From positions 1 through 64,000 of the forward strand of contig DATJYC010000078.1 in NCBI GenBank assembly GCA_035499735.1: 64,000 bases of DNA. The letters run 5' to 3'. The DNA comes from VBDM01 sp035499735. Its GTDB lineage: Bacteria; Pseudomonadota; Gammaproteobacteria; Burkholderiales; SG8-39. Positions 34,914 through 44,200 of this stretch are shown in pieces; position 1 is the first letter of the stretch, and each line of letters begins with the position of its first letter. The notes under the pieces were generated by a model. That model was given only the letters and a program-made list of their open reading frames with translations. It had not been told where the DNA came from and ran no database searches. A program made the translations under genes and the position numbers.

Positions 34914-35872
34914 CCCGCGCCTTTCGCGCGCTCGCGTGCGCACTCCTGCTGCTGGCCGCGGACGGGTGCGTGCGCGAGCAGGAGCCGGCGCTGCGCATCG
35001 GCACCAACGTGTGGATCGGGTGCGAGCCGCTGTACCTCGCGCGCGAGCTCGGCGTCATGAATCCGAAGATGGTCCAGCTGGTCGAGTACCCCTCGGCGAG
35101 CGAGGTGCTGCGCGCCTTCCGCAACGAGGCGATCGACGGCATGGTCGTCAGTCTCGACGAGCTGTTCGGGCTCGTCAGCGAGGGCCTGCAGCCGCGCGCC
35201 ATCCTGGTGGTGGACGTGTCGCACGGCGCCGACGCGGTCGTGGGACGCGCCGGCATGCGGTCGATGAAGGACCTGAAGGGCAGGCGCGTGGCCGTCGAAA
35301 GCGGCGCGCTGGGAGCGTTCGTGCTCTCTCGCGCGCTCACGCTGAACGGGATGCAGGCGAGCGACGTCAAGGTGGTGCGGCTCGAGTCGAACGAGCAGCC
35401 CAGCGCCTTCGAGAAGGGGCAGGTCGATGCCGCCGTCACCTTCGATCCCTACCGGGGCGAGCTGCTGCGCGCGGGCGCAAGATCGCTCTTCGACAGCACG
35501 CAGATCCCCGGCGAGATCGTCGACCTGGTGGCGGTGCGCGCGCGCGTCCTTGACTCGCAGCCCAAGTCGGTGCGCGCGCTGCTGTCCGGCTGGTTCGCCG
35601 CGGTCGACTACCTCGGGCGCGAGCCGAGCGACGCGGCGCGTCGCATGGGCATACGCCAGCAGACCACCGGGGAGCAGTTCCTTGCGGCGCTGCATGGGCT
35701 GCACATTCCCTCGCGCGAGGAGAACCTGCGGATGCTGGGCGGTCCCAGCCCCGAGCTCGCCGTCGGCGGGCGCCGGCTCATGGACCTGATGCTCGAGGCG
35801 AGGCTGCTGCGCGCGCCGCTCAACATCGAGTCCGTGCTCGCGCCGGGGCCGCTCGCGAGCCTCAAGCCATGA
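34910..35872 (+). CDS. ABC-type solute-binding lipoprotein (NMT1/SsuA-like)
   Basis: A 320-residue lipoprotein (lipobox LAADGC, Cys20). The body is the NMT1/SsuA fold: LRIGTNVWIGCEPLYLAREL, DLKGRRVAVESGALGAFVLS and DAAVTFDPYRGELL. Such proteins bind taurine, nitrate, pyrimidine precursors and similar solutes. There is no permease or ATPase nearby; the gene is wedged, with four-base overlaps, between a response regulator and a hybrid kinase. It is therefore more likely the ligand-sensing partner of the kinase than a transporter part; this is inference from context. Confidence 0.88.
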   Translation: MTRAFRALACALLLLAADGCVREQEPALRIGTNVWIGCEPLYLARELGVMNPKMVQLVEYPSASEVLRAFRNEAIDGMVVSLDELFGLVSEGLQPRAILVVDVSHGADAVVGRAGMRSMKDLKGRRVAVESGALGAFVLSRALTLNGMQASDVKVVRLESNEQPSAFEKGQVDAAVTFDPYRGELLRAGARSLFDSTQIPGEIVDLVAVRARVLDSQPKSVRALLSGWFAAVDYLGREPSDAARRMGIRQQTTGEQFLAALHGLHIPSREENLRMLGGPSPELAVGGRRLMDLMLEARLLRAPLNIESVLAPGPLASLKP

Positions 35873-37791
35873 TCCTGCGCATACCGGTGTCGCTCAAGCT
35901 GACGGTTCCGCTGATCCTGCTCGGCTTTGCCGCGACGCTTTGCGCGGTCAATCTGCTCGTTCACGTCCCGCAGGCGGAGCGCGCGGCGGAGGACGCGATC
36001 CGCAAGCGGCTCACCCAGGAGATGTCGCGCCTGCAAAGCACGCTCGAGTACCAGCTGCTCAAAGGCGACGATGCCGGGGCGGCGCACGAGATCGCCGTGC
36101 TCGCGCACAACCACGACTATGTCTTTGCCGCCCTGACCGACGACCGCAACGCGGTCGTCGCTTCGACGCGGCGCGCCTGGCTGGGGCGGCAGATCGCCGA
36201 CGTCCTGCCGCAGTTCGACAAGGACGAGGGAGTGAGGACCGTGCGGGGGCGGCCCGCGCAGATCGAGACCGACGAGAACCGCAATGCCCTGCTCGCCTCC
36301 GCAGGGGTCTTGATGGGCGGCGAGGGCGACGAGTTGCGCCCGTCGCGCACGGGGGGGCTGTTTCTCGCCTACGATCTCAGCCGCGCCAAGTCCGAGGCGC
36401 GGACGCAGGTGCTGCAGCAGTCCTTCTACTGGGCGGGGTGGGTGACCGCGCTCGCGCTCGCGATGTGGCTGGTGTTCCACTTCCTGCTGACGCGCCGCAC
36501 CGCGCGGCTGGTGCGCGCCGCCGAGCTGGTCGCCGCCGGCAACCTGGAAGCGCGCAGCGGCTTGAGAGGAAACGACGAGCTCGGGCGCCTTTCGCGCGCC
36601 TTCGACTCGGTGGCGCTCGCCGTCCAGCGCGACGTGGCCGAGAAGAGGCGCTCGGCGCAGGTGCTCGCCGAACAGCGCGAGGCGCTGCATCAGCGCGAGA
36701 AGCTCGCGGCGCTTGGTTCGCTCCTCGCCGGCGTCGCGCACGAGCTCAACAATCCGCTTTCGGTTGTGGTCGCGCGGGCGATCATGCTGGAGGAGCAGGG
36801 GCACCCGGCGACGAAGACGGCGGCGCTCAAGATCCGCACCGCGGCGGAGCGCTGCGCGCGCATCGTGCGCACCTTCCTCGCCATGGCGCGGCAGCAGCCG
36901 CCCGAGCGCGGGCCGGTGTCGGTCAACGAGGTGATCGGCGCGGCGCTCGACATGACTGCGTACGCGGTGCGCACCAGCAATATCGAGGTCGCGGTAGACC
37001 TGGGCGAGGACATGCCGACGATCCTCGCCGACGCCGACCAGCTGCATCAGGTGGTGATAAACCTCGTCGTCAACGCGCAGCAGGTACTGCAGGACCGGCC
37101 GGGTCCCCGACGCATCCGCGTCGCGAGCCGCTTCGACGCCGAGGCCGGCGTGATCCGCATCGCGGTCGCCGACAACGGCCCGGGCATCCCTGGGCACCTG
37201 CGCGCGCGCGTCTTCGAGCCGTACTTCACGACCAAGCCCACGGGAATGGGAACCGGGGTGGGCCTCGCGGTGAGCCACGGCATCGTCGAGGCGCACGGAG
37301 GCACGCTCGCGCTCGACTGCCCCGAGATGGGTGGAGCGGTGTTCACCATCACGCTGCCGGCATGTCCGGCGGAGGACGCCGACGACGCCGACGGGCCGTC
37401 GCGCGAGCTGGCTGCGGCCCGGCGCAGCGTCCTCATCGTCGACGACGAGGCCGAGATCCGCGAGATCCTCGCGGACATCCTGAAGGGCGCGCAGCACCGG
37501 GTCGCCGCCGTCGCCTCGGGGCGCGAGGCGCTCGAGCGCATGGCCGCGGAGCGCTACGACGTTATCCTCACCGACATCCGCATGCCCGACCTCGACGGGC
37601 GCACGCTGTACCGGGAGATCGAGCGGCGCTGGCCCGATCGGGCCGCGCGGGTGGTGTTCGTCACCGGGGACAGCCTCGCCTCCACGCTGCACGAGTTCGC
37701 CAGCGAGTGCGGCCGCCCCGTGATCGAGAAGCCCTTCGTCCCCAGGGACGTGCGCCGCGTCGTCGCCGAGATCGCGGCCCAGGAGACCTAG
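35869..37791 (+). CDS. Hybrid sensor histidine kinase
   Basis: A 640-residue membrane kinase. TM1 is near 10-31, a periplasmic region about 32-188, TM2 about 190-212, then a HAMP domain. The dimerisation H-box VAHELNNPLS (His about 290) is followed by ATPase boxes NLVVNAQQVL, DNGPGIPGH and GVGLAVSHGIVEAHGG. A C-terminal receiver has phosphoacceptor D about 568 (ILTDIRMPD). Translation starts in the stop of the binding-protein gene (ATGA). The built-in receiver plus the separate OmpR regulator suggests feedback or a branched relay. Confidence 0.94.
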   Translation: MILRIPVSLKLTVPLILLGFAATLCAVNLLVHVPQAERAAEDAIRKRLTQEMSRLQSTLEYQLLKGDDAGAAHEIAVLAHNHDYVFAALTDDRNAVVASTRRAWLGRQIADVLPQFDKDEGVRTVRGRPAQIETDENRNALLASAGVLMGGEGDELRPSRTGGLFLAYDLSRAKSEARTQVLQQSFYWAGWVTALALAMWLVFHFLLTRRTARLVRAAELVAAGNLEARSGLRGNDELGRLSRAFDSVALAVQRDVAEKRRSAQVLAEQREALHQREKLAALGSLLAGVAHELNNPLSVVVARAIMLEEQGHPATKTAALKIRTAAERCARIVRTFLAMARQQPPERGPVSVNEVIGAALDMTAYAVRTSNIEVAVDLGEDMPTILADADQLHQVVINLVVNAQQVLQDRPGPRRIRVASRFDAEAGVIRIAVADNGPGIPGHLRARVFEPYFTTKPTGMGTGVGLAVSHGIVEAHGGTLALDCPEMGGAVFTITLPACPAEDADDADGPSRELAAARRSVLIVDDEAEIREILADILKGAQHRVAAVASGREALERMAAERYDVILTDIRMPDLDGRTLYREIERRWPDRAARVVFVTGDSLASTLHEFASECGRPVIEKPFVPRDVRRVVAEIAAQET

Positions 37792-37800
37792 CCCGCCGCG

Positions 37801-38655
37801 CTAAGCCATCGCGGTGACGCGCAGGAAGGTCGCGGGGATCGAGGTCGCGTTTGCGCCGGCGGCCTTGTTCTGGCTGTCGAACAGCGCTTCGAGCTCCTTC
37901 TGGAGCTCGGCGGCCTTGCCGTTCTTCTCCGCGGCGTCGAAGGCGTTCATGGTCGGTCCGTAGTATTTCCTGAAGTCGGCGACGAATTCCGACGGCTTGC
38001 CCGGGAAATTGAAGATATAGGTATCCCTGGCGAACGCGATCCTGTCTTTCGGAATCCCCGCGCCGGCGAACCGCTCGGTCACGTGGCTCTCGACGCCCCA
38101 GGTCATCGGGCTGACGAAGCCTTCGGGCGGCGGGGGCGAGTACGAGGAGCTGATCTTCAGGATCTGAGCGACCAGAGTCGGGTCGTTGGGAATCCAGTTC
38201 CCCATGACGATCTTTCCGCCCGGCTTGGTGACCCGCACCATCTCCTTCGCCACATCGAAGGGTTTGGGCGCGAACATCGCGCCGAAGACGGTCACGACGA
38301 GGTCGAAGCTGTGATCCTTCAGCCCCTGGAGGTTGGTCGCGTCGCCTTCCTGAAACGTCACGTTCGCGAGACCTTCGGCCTTCGCGCGCCGGGTCCCGGC
38401 CGCGACGAGGTTTCTTGCGATGTCGACGACCAGTACCTCGGCTCCGAGCTTCGCCGCGGGCAGGGCCGTTGTTCCGTCCCCTCCGCCCAGGTCCAGCACC
38501 TTCATTCCCTTCGTGACGCCGATCGCGCGGACCAACGACTCGCCGCTCTCGCGCATGGTCGCGGCGATGCGTGTGAAGTCGCCCTTCTCCCACAGGGCCT
38601 TGTTCGGATTGGACGATGCGGCGGGGGACAGCTGGGCGGACAGGACCGCGGACAT
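37801..38655 (-). CDS. Class I SAM-dependent methyltransferase
   Basis: A 284-residue methyltransferase. Motif I VLDLGGGDGTTALPAAKLGA (about 53-72) is the SAM site; VLVVDIARN, FQEGDATNL and FDLVVTVFGAMFAP follow. The C-terminal part is less conserved and sets substrate choice. CACGAGGAGCTCACC upstream of the ATG gives a good ribosome site. It is divergent from an AraC regulator, the probable controller, and convergent with the kinase gene. The substrate is unknown. Confidence 0.9.
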   Translation of the reverse strand: MSAVLSAQLSPAASSNPNKALWEKGDFTRIAATMRESGESLVRAIGVTKGMKVLDLGGGDGTTALPAAKLGAEVLVVDIARNLVAAGTRRAKAEGLANVTFQEGDATNLQGLKDHSFDLVVTVFGAMFAPKPFDVAKEMVRVTKPGGKIVMGNWIPNDPTLVAQILKISSSYSPPPPEGFVSPMTWGVESHVTERFAGAGIPKDRIAFARDTYIFNFPGKPSEFVADFRKYYGPTMNAFDAAEKNGKAAELQKELEALFDSQNKAAGANATSIPATFLRVTAMA

Positions 38656-38718
38656 GGTGAGCTCCTCGTGTGAATGGGAAATTTCCAGCGATGCTAGTAT
38701 CCCCATCGGTCGCCCGTG

Positions 38719-38730
38719 TGGGTTGACCCA
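38719..38730. promoter_or_regulatory. Palindrome between methyltransferase and AraC genes
   Basis: TGGGTTGACCCA is a perfect 12-base palindrome (arms TGGGT/ACCCA, centre TG) in the 102-base divergent gap, 28 bases before the araC-type ATG. It is a candidate operator, and chance occurrence is possible. Confidence 0.35.
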
Positions 38731-38757
38731 AACGCCGCGTTTATTGTCCGAGGGTCC

Positions 38758-39744
38758 ATGGACGCCCTGTCCGATATCCTCAAGTCGGTGCGCCTCGAAG
38801 GCGCGGTCTACCTGAACGCGGAGTTCACCGCGCCCTGGTGCGTGTCGGCGAAATTCGGCGTCGCCACCGCGAGGGCGAAGCTCGCCGGGGCCGAGCACAT
38901 GCTCTACTTCCACTACCTCGCCGAAGGCGGCTGCAAGGTTCGTCTCGGCGACGGCCACGCGCACGCGGTGGCCGCGCAGGACCTGGTGATCTTCCCCCAG
39001 GAGGAATTGCACGTGATGGGCAGCGACCTGCATCTCGCGCCCGTGGAGACGGCGAGCCTGCTCGACGCGAAGGCCGCGGCGCGCGGCACCGACGTGGTCC
39101 AGCTGCGCCACGGCGGCGGCGGCGAGGCCACGCGCATCGTGTGCGGCTATCTCGCCTGCGACCGCAGCATGTGCCGGCTGCTGTTCGACGCGCTGCCGCG
39201 GGTGCTCGTCATCCCCATGCGCGATGGCCCGGCGTCGGCGATGCTGCAGGAACTGCTGCGCGTCGGGGTGAGCGAGTCCTCCGCGTCGCGGCCCGGCGCC
39301 GAGTCGCTGCTCGCGAAGCTCTCCGAGCTGATGTTCGTCGAGGCGATGCGCGTCTACGTCGAGAGCCTGCCGCCGGGAGGCCGGGGCTGGCTCGCCGGCG
39401 TGCGCGACCCGCACGTCGGGCGCGCGCTCGCTCTGATCCACGCGCGGCCGAAGCAGGAGTGGACCGTGGAGGATCTGTCGCGCGAGGCGGGGCTGTCGCG
39501 CTCGGCGCTCGCCGAGCGCTTCGTGTCGGTGATCGGCGAGCCGCCGATGCAGTACCTGACGCGCTGGCGCCTGACGCTCGCCGCGGCGGCGCTGCGCTCG
39601 GGCAGCCGCGCCATCGCCCAGATCGCCGACGAATTCGGCTACGAGTCCGAGTCGGCGTTCAACCGCGCGTTCAAGCGCGAGTTCGCGGTGCCGCCGGCGG
39701 CCTGGCGCAGGCGGCGCGCGCCCGCCCCGCGCAACAGCGGCTAG
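38758..39744 (+). CDS. AraC-family regulator with cupin domain (copy 2)
   Basis: A 328-residue regulator. The cupin (about 1-200) includes MLYFHYLAEGGCKV and LVIFPQEELHVMG; the double HTH (about 225-320) includes WTVEDLSREAGLSRSALAER and SESAFNRAFKREFAVPP. The start at 38758 matches the MDALS N-terminus of the paralogue at 24110; the longer frame to 38716 is unlikely. It is divergent from the methyltransferase. Both copies share the arrangement of facing a single small enzyme gene. Confidence 0.9.
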   Translation: MDALSDILKSVRLEGAVYLNAEFTAPWCVSAKFGVATARAKLAGAEHMLYFHYLAEGGCKVRLGDGHAHAVAAQDLVIFPQEELHVMGSDLHLAPVETASLLDAKAAARGTDVVQLRHGGGGEATRIVCGYLACDRSMCRLLFDALPRVLVIPMRDGPASAMLQELLRVGVSESSASRPGAESLLAKLSELMFVEAMRVYVESLPPGGRGWLAGVRDPHVGRALALIHARPKQEWTVEDLSREAGLSRSALAERFVSVIGEPPMQYLTRWRLTLAAAALRSGSRAIAQIADEFGYESESAFNRAFKREFAVPPAAWRRRRAPAPRNSG

Positions 39745-39770
39745 GTCGGGACAGGCGGCCGACTATCGTG

Positions 39771-39797
39771 AAAAAAAGCCCGCCGAAGCGGGCTTTT
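39771..39797 (-). terminator. Rho-independent terminator of csp copy 2
   Basis: Stem AAAAGCCCGC / GCGGGCTTTT with loop CGAA (39774-39797) and seven T at the minus-strand exit (39777-39771). It is identical to the terminator of the first csp gene and may also stop the AraC transcript from the other side, where four T follow. Confidence 0.85.
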
Positions 39798-39810
39798 CAC
39801 GTGAGGGGTT

Positions 39811-40017
39811 CTACGCGATCGGCTTGACGTTGGTCGCCTGAGGACCCTTCGGTCCCTGGGCGGCATCGTAGGACACCTTGTCGTTCTCCTTCAGGCTCTT
39901 GAAGCCCGATCCCTGGACGGCGGAGAAGTGGACGAACAGATCCTTGCCGCCGTCATCCGGCGTAATGAATCCGAAGCCCTTGGCATCGTTGAACCACTTG
40001 ACTTTACCTGTAGCCAT
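39811..40017 (-). CDS. Cold-shock protein, CspA family (copy 2)
   Basis: A 68-residue OB-fold protein with RNP1 KGFGFITPDD and RNP2 DLFVHFSAV, of standard length. It differs from copy 1 mainly around VQGSGFKSLK and the C-terminus. Monocistronic, with its own promoter, leader and terminator that match those of copy 1; the two genes thus look like a duplicated cassette about 21 kb apart. Confidence 0.96.
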   Translation of the reverse strand: MATGKVKWFNDAKGFGFITPDDGGKDLFVHFSAVQGSGFKSLKENDKVSYDAAQGPKGPQATNVKPIA

Positions 40018-40158
40018 GTTTCTACCTAAAAAAATGAAAAAAATGGGCTTTCGCCCGGTGCGGGCACTTCAAGAAGAGAGCGCTGCGGAGAGAACCACTG
40101 TGTTCAGGACTTGAGGACCTGCACGCCGCCTTATACAGGGAGCGCGGGGACTGGTCAA
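40018..40158 (-). promoter_or_regulatory. Promoter and leader of csp copy 2
   Basis: On the minus strand TTGACC (40158-40153) and TATAAG (40135-40130) are 17 bases apart, giving a leader of about 105 bases. The -10, the GCGTGCAGG just after it, and the CTTGAAG block near 40070 are shared with copy 1. A hairpin (GGGCTTTCGCCC) lies close to the start codon. Confidence 0.72.
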
Positions 40159-40224
40159 GTCTGCCGACTACGGCGGCTCTGGATTGGTTAGGATACGCAA
40201 TCGGTCACTTTGGAGGAGAGACCC

Positions 40225-41184
40225 ATGCATCGCTTCATCCGTTCTGCCGCCTTTGTGCTGGCGCTTGCCGTTCCGGTCCTAGCGGCCGCCGACTATCCGA
40301 CCCATGCGGTCAAGGTGGTCTCTCCCTATCCACCCGGGGGCACGGTCGATATCCTCTCGCGCATCATCTCGGGATGGCTGCAGGAGAAGCTCGGACAGCC
40401 GTTCGTGGTGGAGAACAAGGCGGGCGGCGGCAACAACATCGGCACCGAGTACGTGATCAAGTCCGCGCCCGACGGCTACACGATGCTGCTCGTGAATCCG
40501 GCAAACGGCATCAACGCCACCCTCTACAAGAACCTGCCGTTCAACCTGGTCCGCGACCTCGCGCCGGTGGCGGGCCTGATCCGCGTGCCCAACGTGATGG
40601 AGGTGACGGTGTCGTTCCCCGCGAAGACCGTGGCGGAGTTCATCGCGTACTGCAAGGCGAACCCGGGAAAGATCAACATGGCCTCCTCGGGCAGCGGCAC
40701 CTCGGTGCATCTCTCGGGCGAGCTGTTCAAGTCCATGACCGGCTGCAACATGCTGCACGTGCCCTACAAGGGCTCCGGTCCCGTCTTCGCCGACCTCATC
40801 CCGGGCGTGGTGCACGTGATGTTCGACAACCTGCCGGCCTCGATCGGGTATATCAGGGGCGGGAAGCTGCGCGCGCTCGCCGTGACCTCGGCCGAGCGCT
40901 CGCCTCAACTTCCGGACGTGCCGACGGTGGGCGAGACGGTGCACGGCTACGAGGCGACCGCGTGGTTCGGCCTGGGCATGCCCAAGGGCTCGCCGCGCGA
41001 GGCGATCGACAAGATCAACGCCGCGGTGAACGCCGCGCTCGCCGATCCGGGGATGCTGAAGCGCTTCACCGAGCTCGGCGGCAAGCCGATGGGCGGCACG
41101 CCCGAGGATTTCGGCAAGGTCATCGTGGCCGAGACCGCGAAGTGGGAGAAGGTGGTCGTCGCCTCGGGGGCGAAGGCCGAGTGA
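40225..41184 (+). CDS. Bug-family substrate-binding protein
   Basis: A 319-residue TctC/Bug protein. The signal peptide ends near LAAADY; VKVVSPYPPGGTVDILSR, FVVENKAGGGNNIG and SAPDGYTMLL form the family core. GGAGGAGA supports the ATG at 40225. It stands alone between csp copy 2 and the large GGDEF-EAL gene with no enzyme neighbour, unlike the other Bug genes here. The ligand is unknown. Confidence 0.9.
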   Translation: MHRFIRSAAFVLALAVPVLAAADYPTHAVKVVSPYPPGGTVDILSRIISGWLQEKLGQPFVVENKAGGGNNIGTEYVIKSAPDGYTMLLVNPANGINATLYKNLPFNLVRDLAPVAGLIRVPNVMEVTVSFPAKTVAEFIAYCKANPGKINMASSGSGTSVHLSGELFKSMTGCNMLHVPYKGSGPVFADLIPGVVHVMFDNLPASIGYIRGGKLRALAVTSAERSPQLPDVPTVGETVHGYEATAWFGLGMPKGSPREAIDKINAAVNAALADPGMLKRFTELGGKPMGGTPEDFGKVIVAETAKWEKVVVASGAKAE

Positions 41185-41281
41185 GCGGCGGCCTTCCGGT
41201 GCGGGAGTATTCGGTTGACTGGCCTCCCACCGAGGCATAACGTGGGCGCCTCCTGACGGGGAGAAAATCCGCCGCGGCTCC

Positions 41282-44200
41282 ATGAGCTCGATACCGATCC
41301 GCAAGCTTCGCGTCCAGCTCATGGTGGCGGTCGGCGTCATCGTGGTCCTGATCTGGGCCGCGGTGGGGTATCAGCTCGCCCGGGAGCGCGCGAGCACGCT
41401 CGCGGCGGCGGTCCAGCAGGGAGAAAACCTCGCAGGCGTCGTCGCCGGGCACTTCTCCACCTACGCCGAGGCGACCGATCTGCTGCTGCGGCGCCTGCGG
41501 GCGCGCTGGCTCAGGGAGCCGGGCAGCCTGGCGGACGCGGTCAAGCTCGAGAAGGATCTGCGCCGGGACGCGTTTCCGGTGCGGATCGCGGTGATCGACG
41601 CGCAGGGGCGGCTCGCCTACTCGAGCCTCGAGCAGACGCGCACCAACCACGGCGGGCAGGACTACTTCACGGTGCACCGCGACCATCCCGAGGACGAGCT
41701 GCGCATCGGCAACCCGACCAAGGACGATCTCTCCGGATCCCGCCTCATACCGTTCAGCCGGCCGATCCTCGACGCGCGCGGACGGTTCGTCGGCGTGCTC
41801 CTGCTCTCGATCCCGGTCGACAGCCTCACGCGCGTGTACGAAGGCCTGCGGCTCGGGCCGGGCGGCCTGGTGGGCCTGAGGCGGCTCGACGACACGCTGC
41901 TCCTGAGCTGGCCCGACCCCGGCGGTCGCCCGCCGGGAACCCGGCTGCCGGCCCTCCCGCGGAGCGCGGCGAGCGAGATCCGGATGGGCGGTGTGGACGC
42001 CGTCGAGCGCATCTTCAGCTTCGAGCGCGCCGCCGGATATCCTTTCTACTCCGTAATCGGTCAGTCGGTCGACACCGTCCTCGCCGATTACCGCGGAGAG
42101 CGCCGGCTCTACTTCGCGGCCGGGGGCTTCCTGTCGATCGTGGTCCTGTGGTTCGGCGCCGCGCTGCTCGGCAAGCTGCGGAGCGAGGAGCGCGCCGAAT
42201 CTGCGCTCAGCCGCAGCGAGTCGCGCTTCCGCAGCCTGACCGGCCTCGCCTCGGACGTGTACTGGGAGCAGGACACCGAGTACCGCTTCGTGTCCGTATC
42301 AGGCGGTGGCCCCAGCTGGATGGCGACGCGGCGCGGCGGGGCGGTCGGCAAGCGCCTCTGGGACTTCGACTACACCAACATGACCGAGGCCGACTGGGCG
42401 GCGCACCGCGCCGTGCTCGACGCGCGCAAGCCATTCCAGGACCTGGAGCTGTGCCGCCTCGACGAGTCGGGACGCAAGGTCTGGATCAGCGTCGCCGGCG
42501 AGCCGGTGTTCGACGAGTCCGGCGCCTTCGCGGGTTACCGCGCGGTCGGCAAGGAGATCACCGCGCGCAAGCGCGATGAGAGCCTGCTCAAGCTCGAGCA
42601 CGCGGTCGCGCGCAGCCTCGCCGACGCCGAGAGCTCGTCCGAGGGCCTCCGGGCGGTGATGCGCGCGATCTGCGAGACCGAGGACTGGGACTGCGCTCGC
42701 TATTTCCGCTGGGACCACGCGCGGGGCCTGCTGCACTTCCACGACTTCTGGAGCAAGCCCGGCGAGCGCATCGAGGGTTTCATCGCACGCTCGCGCGAGC
42801 TGACCTACTCGCCCGGAGTCGGGCTGGTCGGCTGGACCTTCGAGCATCAGCAGCCGCTGTGGTCGGCGGACACCGACACCGACCCGCGGGTGGCGCACAA
42901 GCGCTTCGGCGCCGCTTCCGGGATGCACGGCGCGTTCTTCTTCCCGGTCGCGTTCCAGGGGCAGACGCTCGGTGTCATGGCATTCAACAGCGGCGAGGTG
43001 CGCGAGCCCGACGCACGCCTGCTCCAGGCGTTGCGCGTGATCGGCAACACGCTGGGCCAGTTCCTCAGCCGCCAGGAGGGCGAGGACGAGCTGCGGCGCT
43101 TCCGCGCGGCGATGAACGCGTCCGAGGACATGATCTGGCTGATCGACCCGGTGCGCATGAGCATCATCGACCTGAACGATACCGCCTGCCGCAAGCTCGG
43201 CTACTCGCGCGAGGAGCTGCTCGCCAAGACCCCGCACGAGTTCATCGGCGTCAAGCGCGAGGACCTCGCGTCGATGTACCGCCGCCTGGTCGCCGGAGGC
43301 GAGGGGGACACGGTCGAGGGATGGTACGAGCGCAAGGACGGCTCGCGCTTTCCCATCGAGGCGTTCCGGCGCGCCATCCAGTCCCACGGCAACTACCTGA
43401 TCATCGCGGTGGTGCGCGACGTCACCGAGCGCCGCGCGGCCGAGGAGGAGCTGCGGCGCTTCCGGCTGGCGATGGACAACTCCGCCGACATGATCGTCCT
43501 GATCGACCGCGCGACCATGCGCTTCATCGACGTGAACCGGACCGCGTGCCGGCAGCTCGGTTACTCGCGAGAGGAGCTGCTCGCCATGGGCCCGCAGGAC
43601 GTGCTTCCGATCTCGCGCGAGGAGCTCGAGCGGGACTACGACGCGCTGATCGCCAAGCCCGAAGGGGAGGTCGAGATCGTCGCGAGCGGCATGAGGAGCG
43701 AGTACACCTGCAAGGACGGGAGCAAGCTGCCGTTCGAGTCCACTCGCCACGTGCTGCGCTCGGGCGACTCCACCATCATCGCGGCGATCTCGCGCGACAT
43801 CCGCGCCCGCCTGGCGATCGAGGAGAAGGTCGCCTATCTCGCGCAATTCGACGCGCTCACCGGGCTGCCCAACCGCAATCTGTTCCAGGACCGGCTGGTG
43901 CACGCGATGGCCCTCGCCCGGCGCAACGAGTGGCCGATGGCCGTGCTGTTCATCGACCTCGACCGCTTCAAGCTGGTGAACGACACGCTGGGCCACAGCG
44001 CCGGGGACAAGCTGCTGAAGGAGGCCGCAAGCCGCCTGCGGAGCTGCGTGCGCTCGAGCGACACGGTCGGGCGCCTCGGGGGCGACGAGTTCGCCGCGAT
44101 CCTCACCGAGCTCTCCATACCGTCGGACGCCGGCGTGGTGGCGCAGAAGATCATCGACGTGCTGCGGCAGCCGTTCGACCTGGACGGCAAGGAGACCTAC

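Noticed and set aside
36713..36934. Arg/Ser-rich small frames inside the kinase gene
   Set aside because: Typical GC-rich shadow frames without start signals; the kinase reading covers the same bases with intact motifs.
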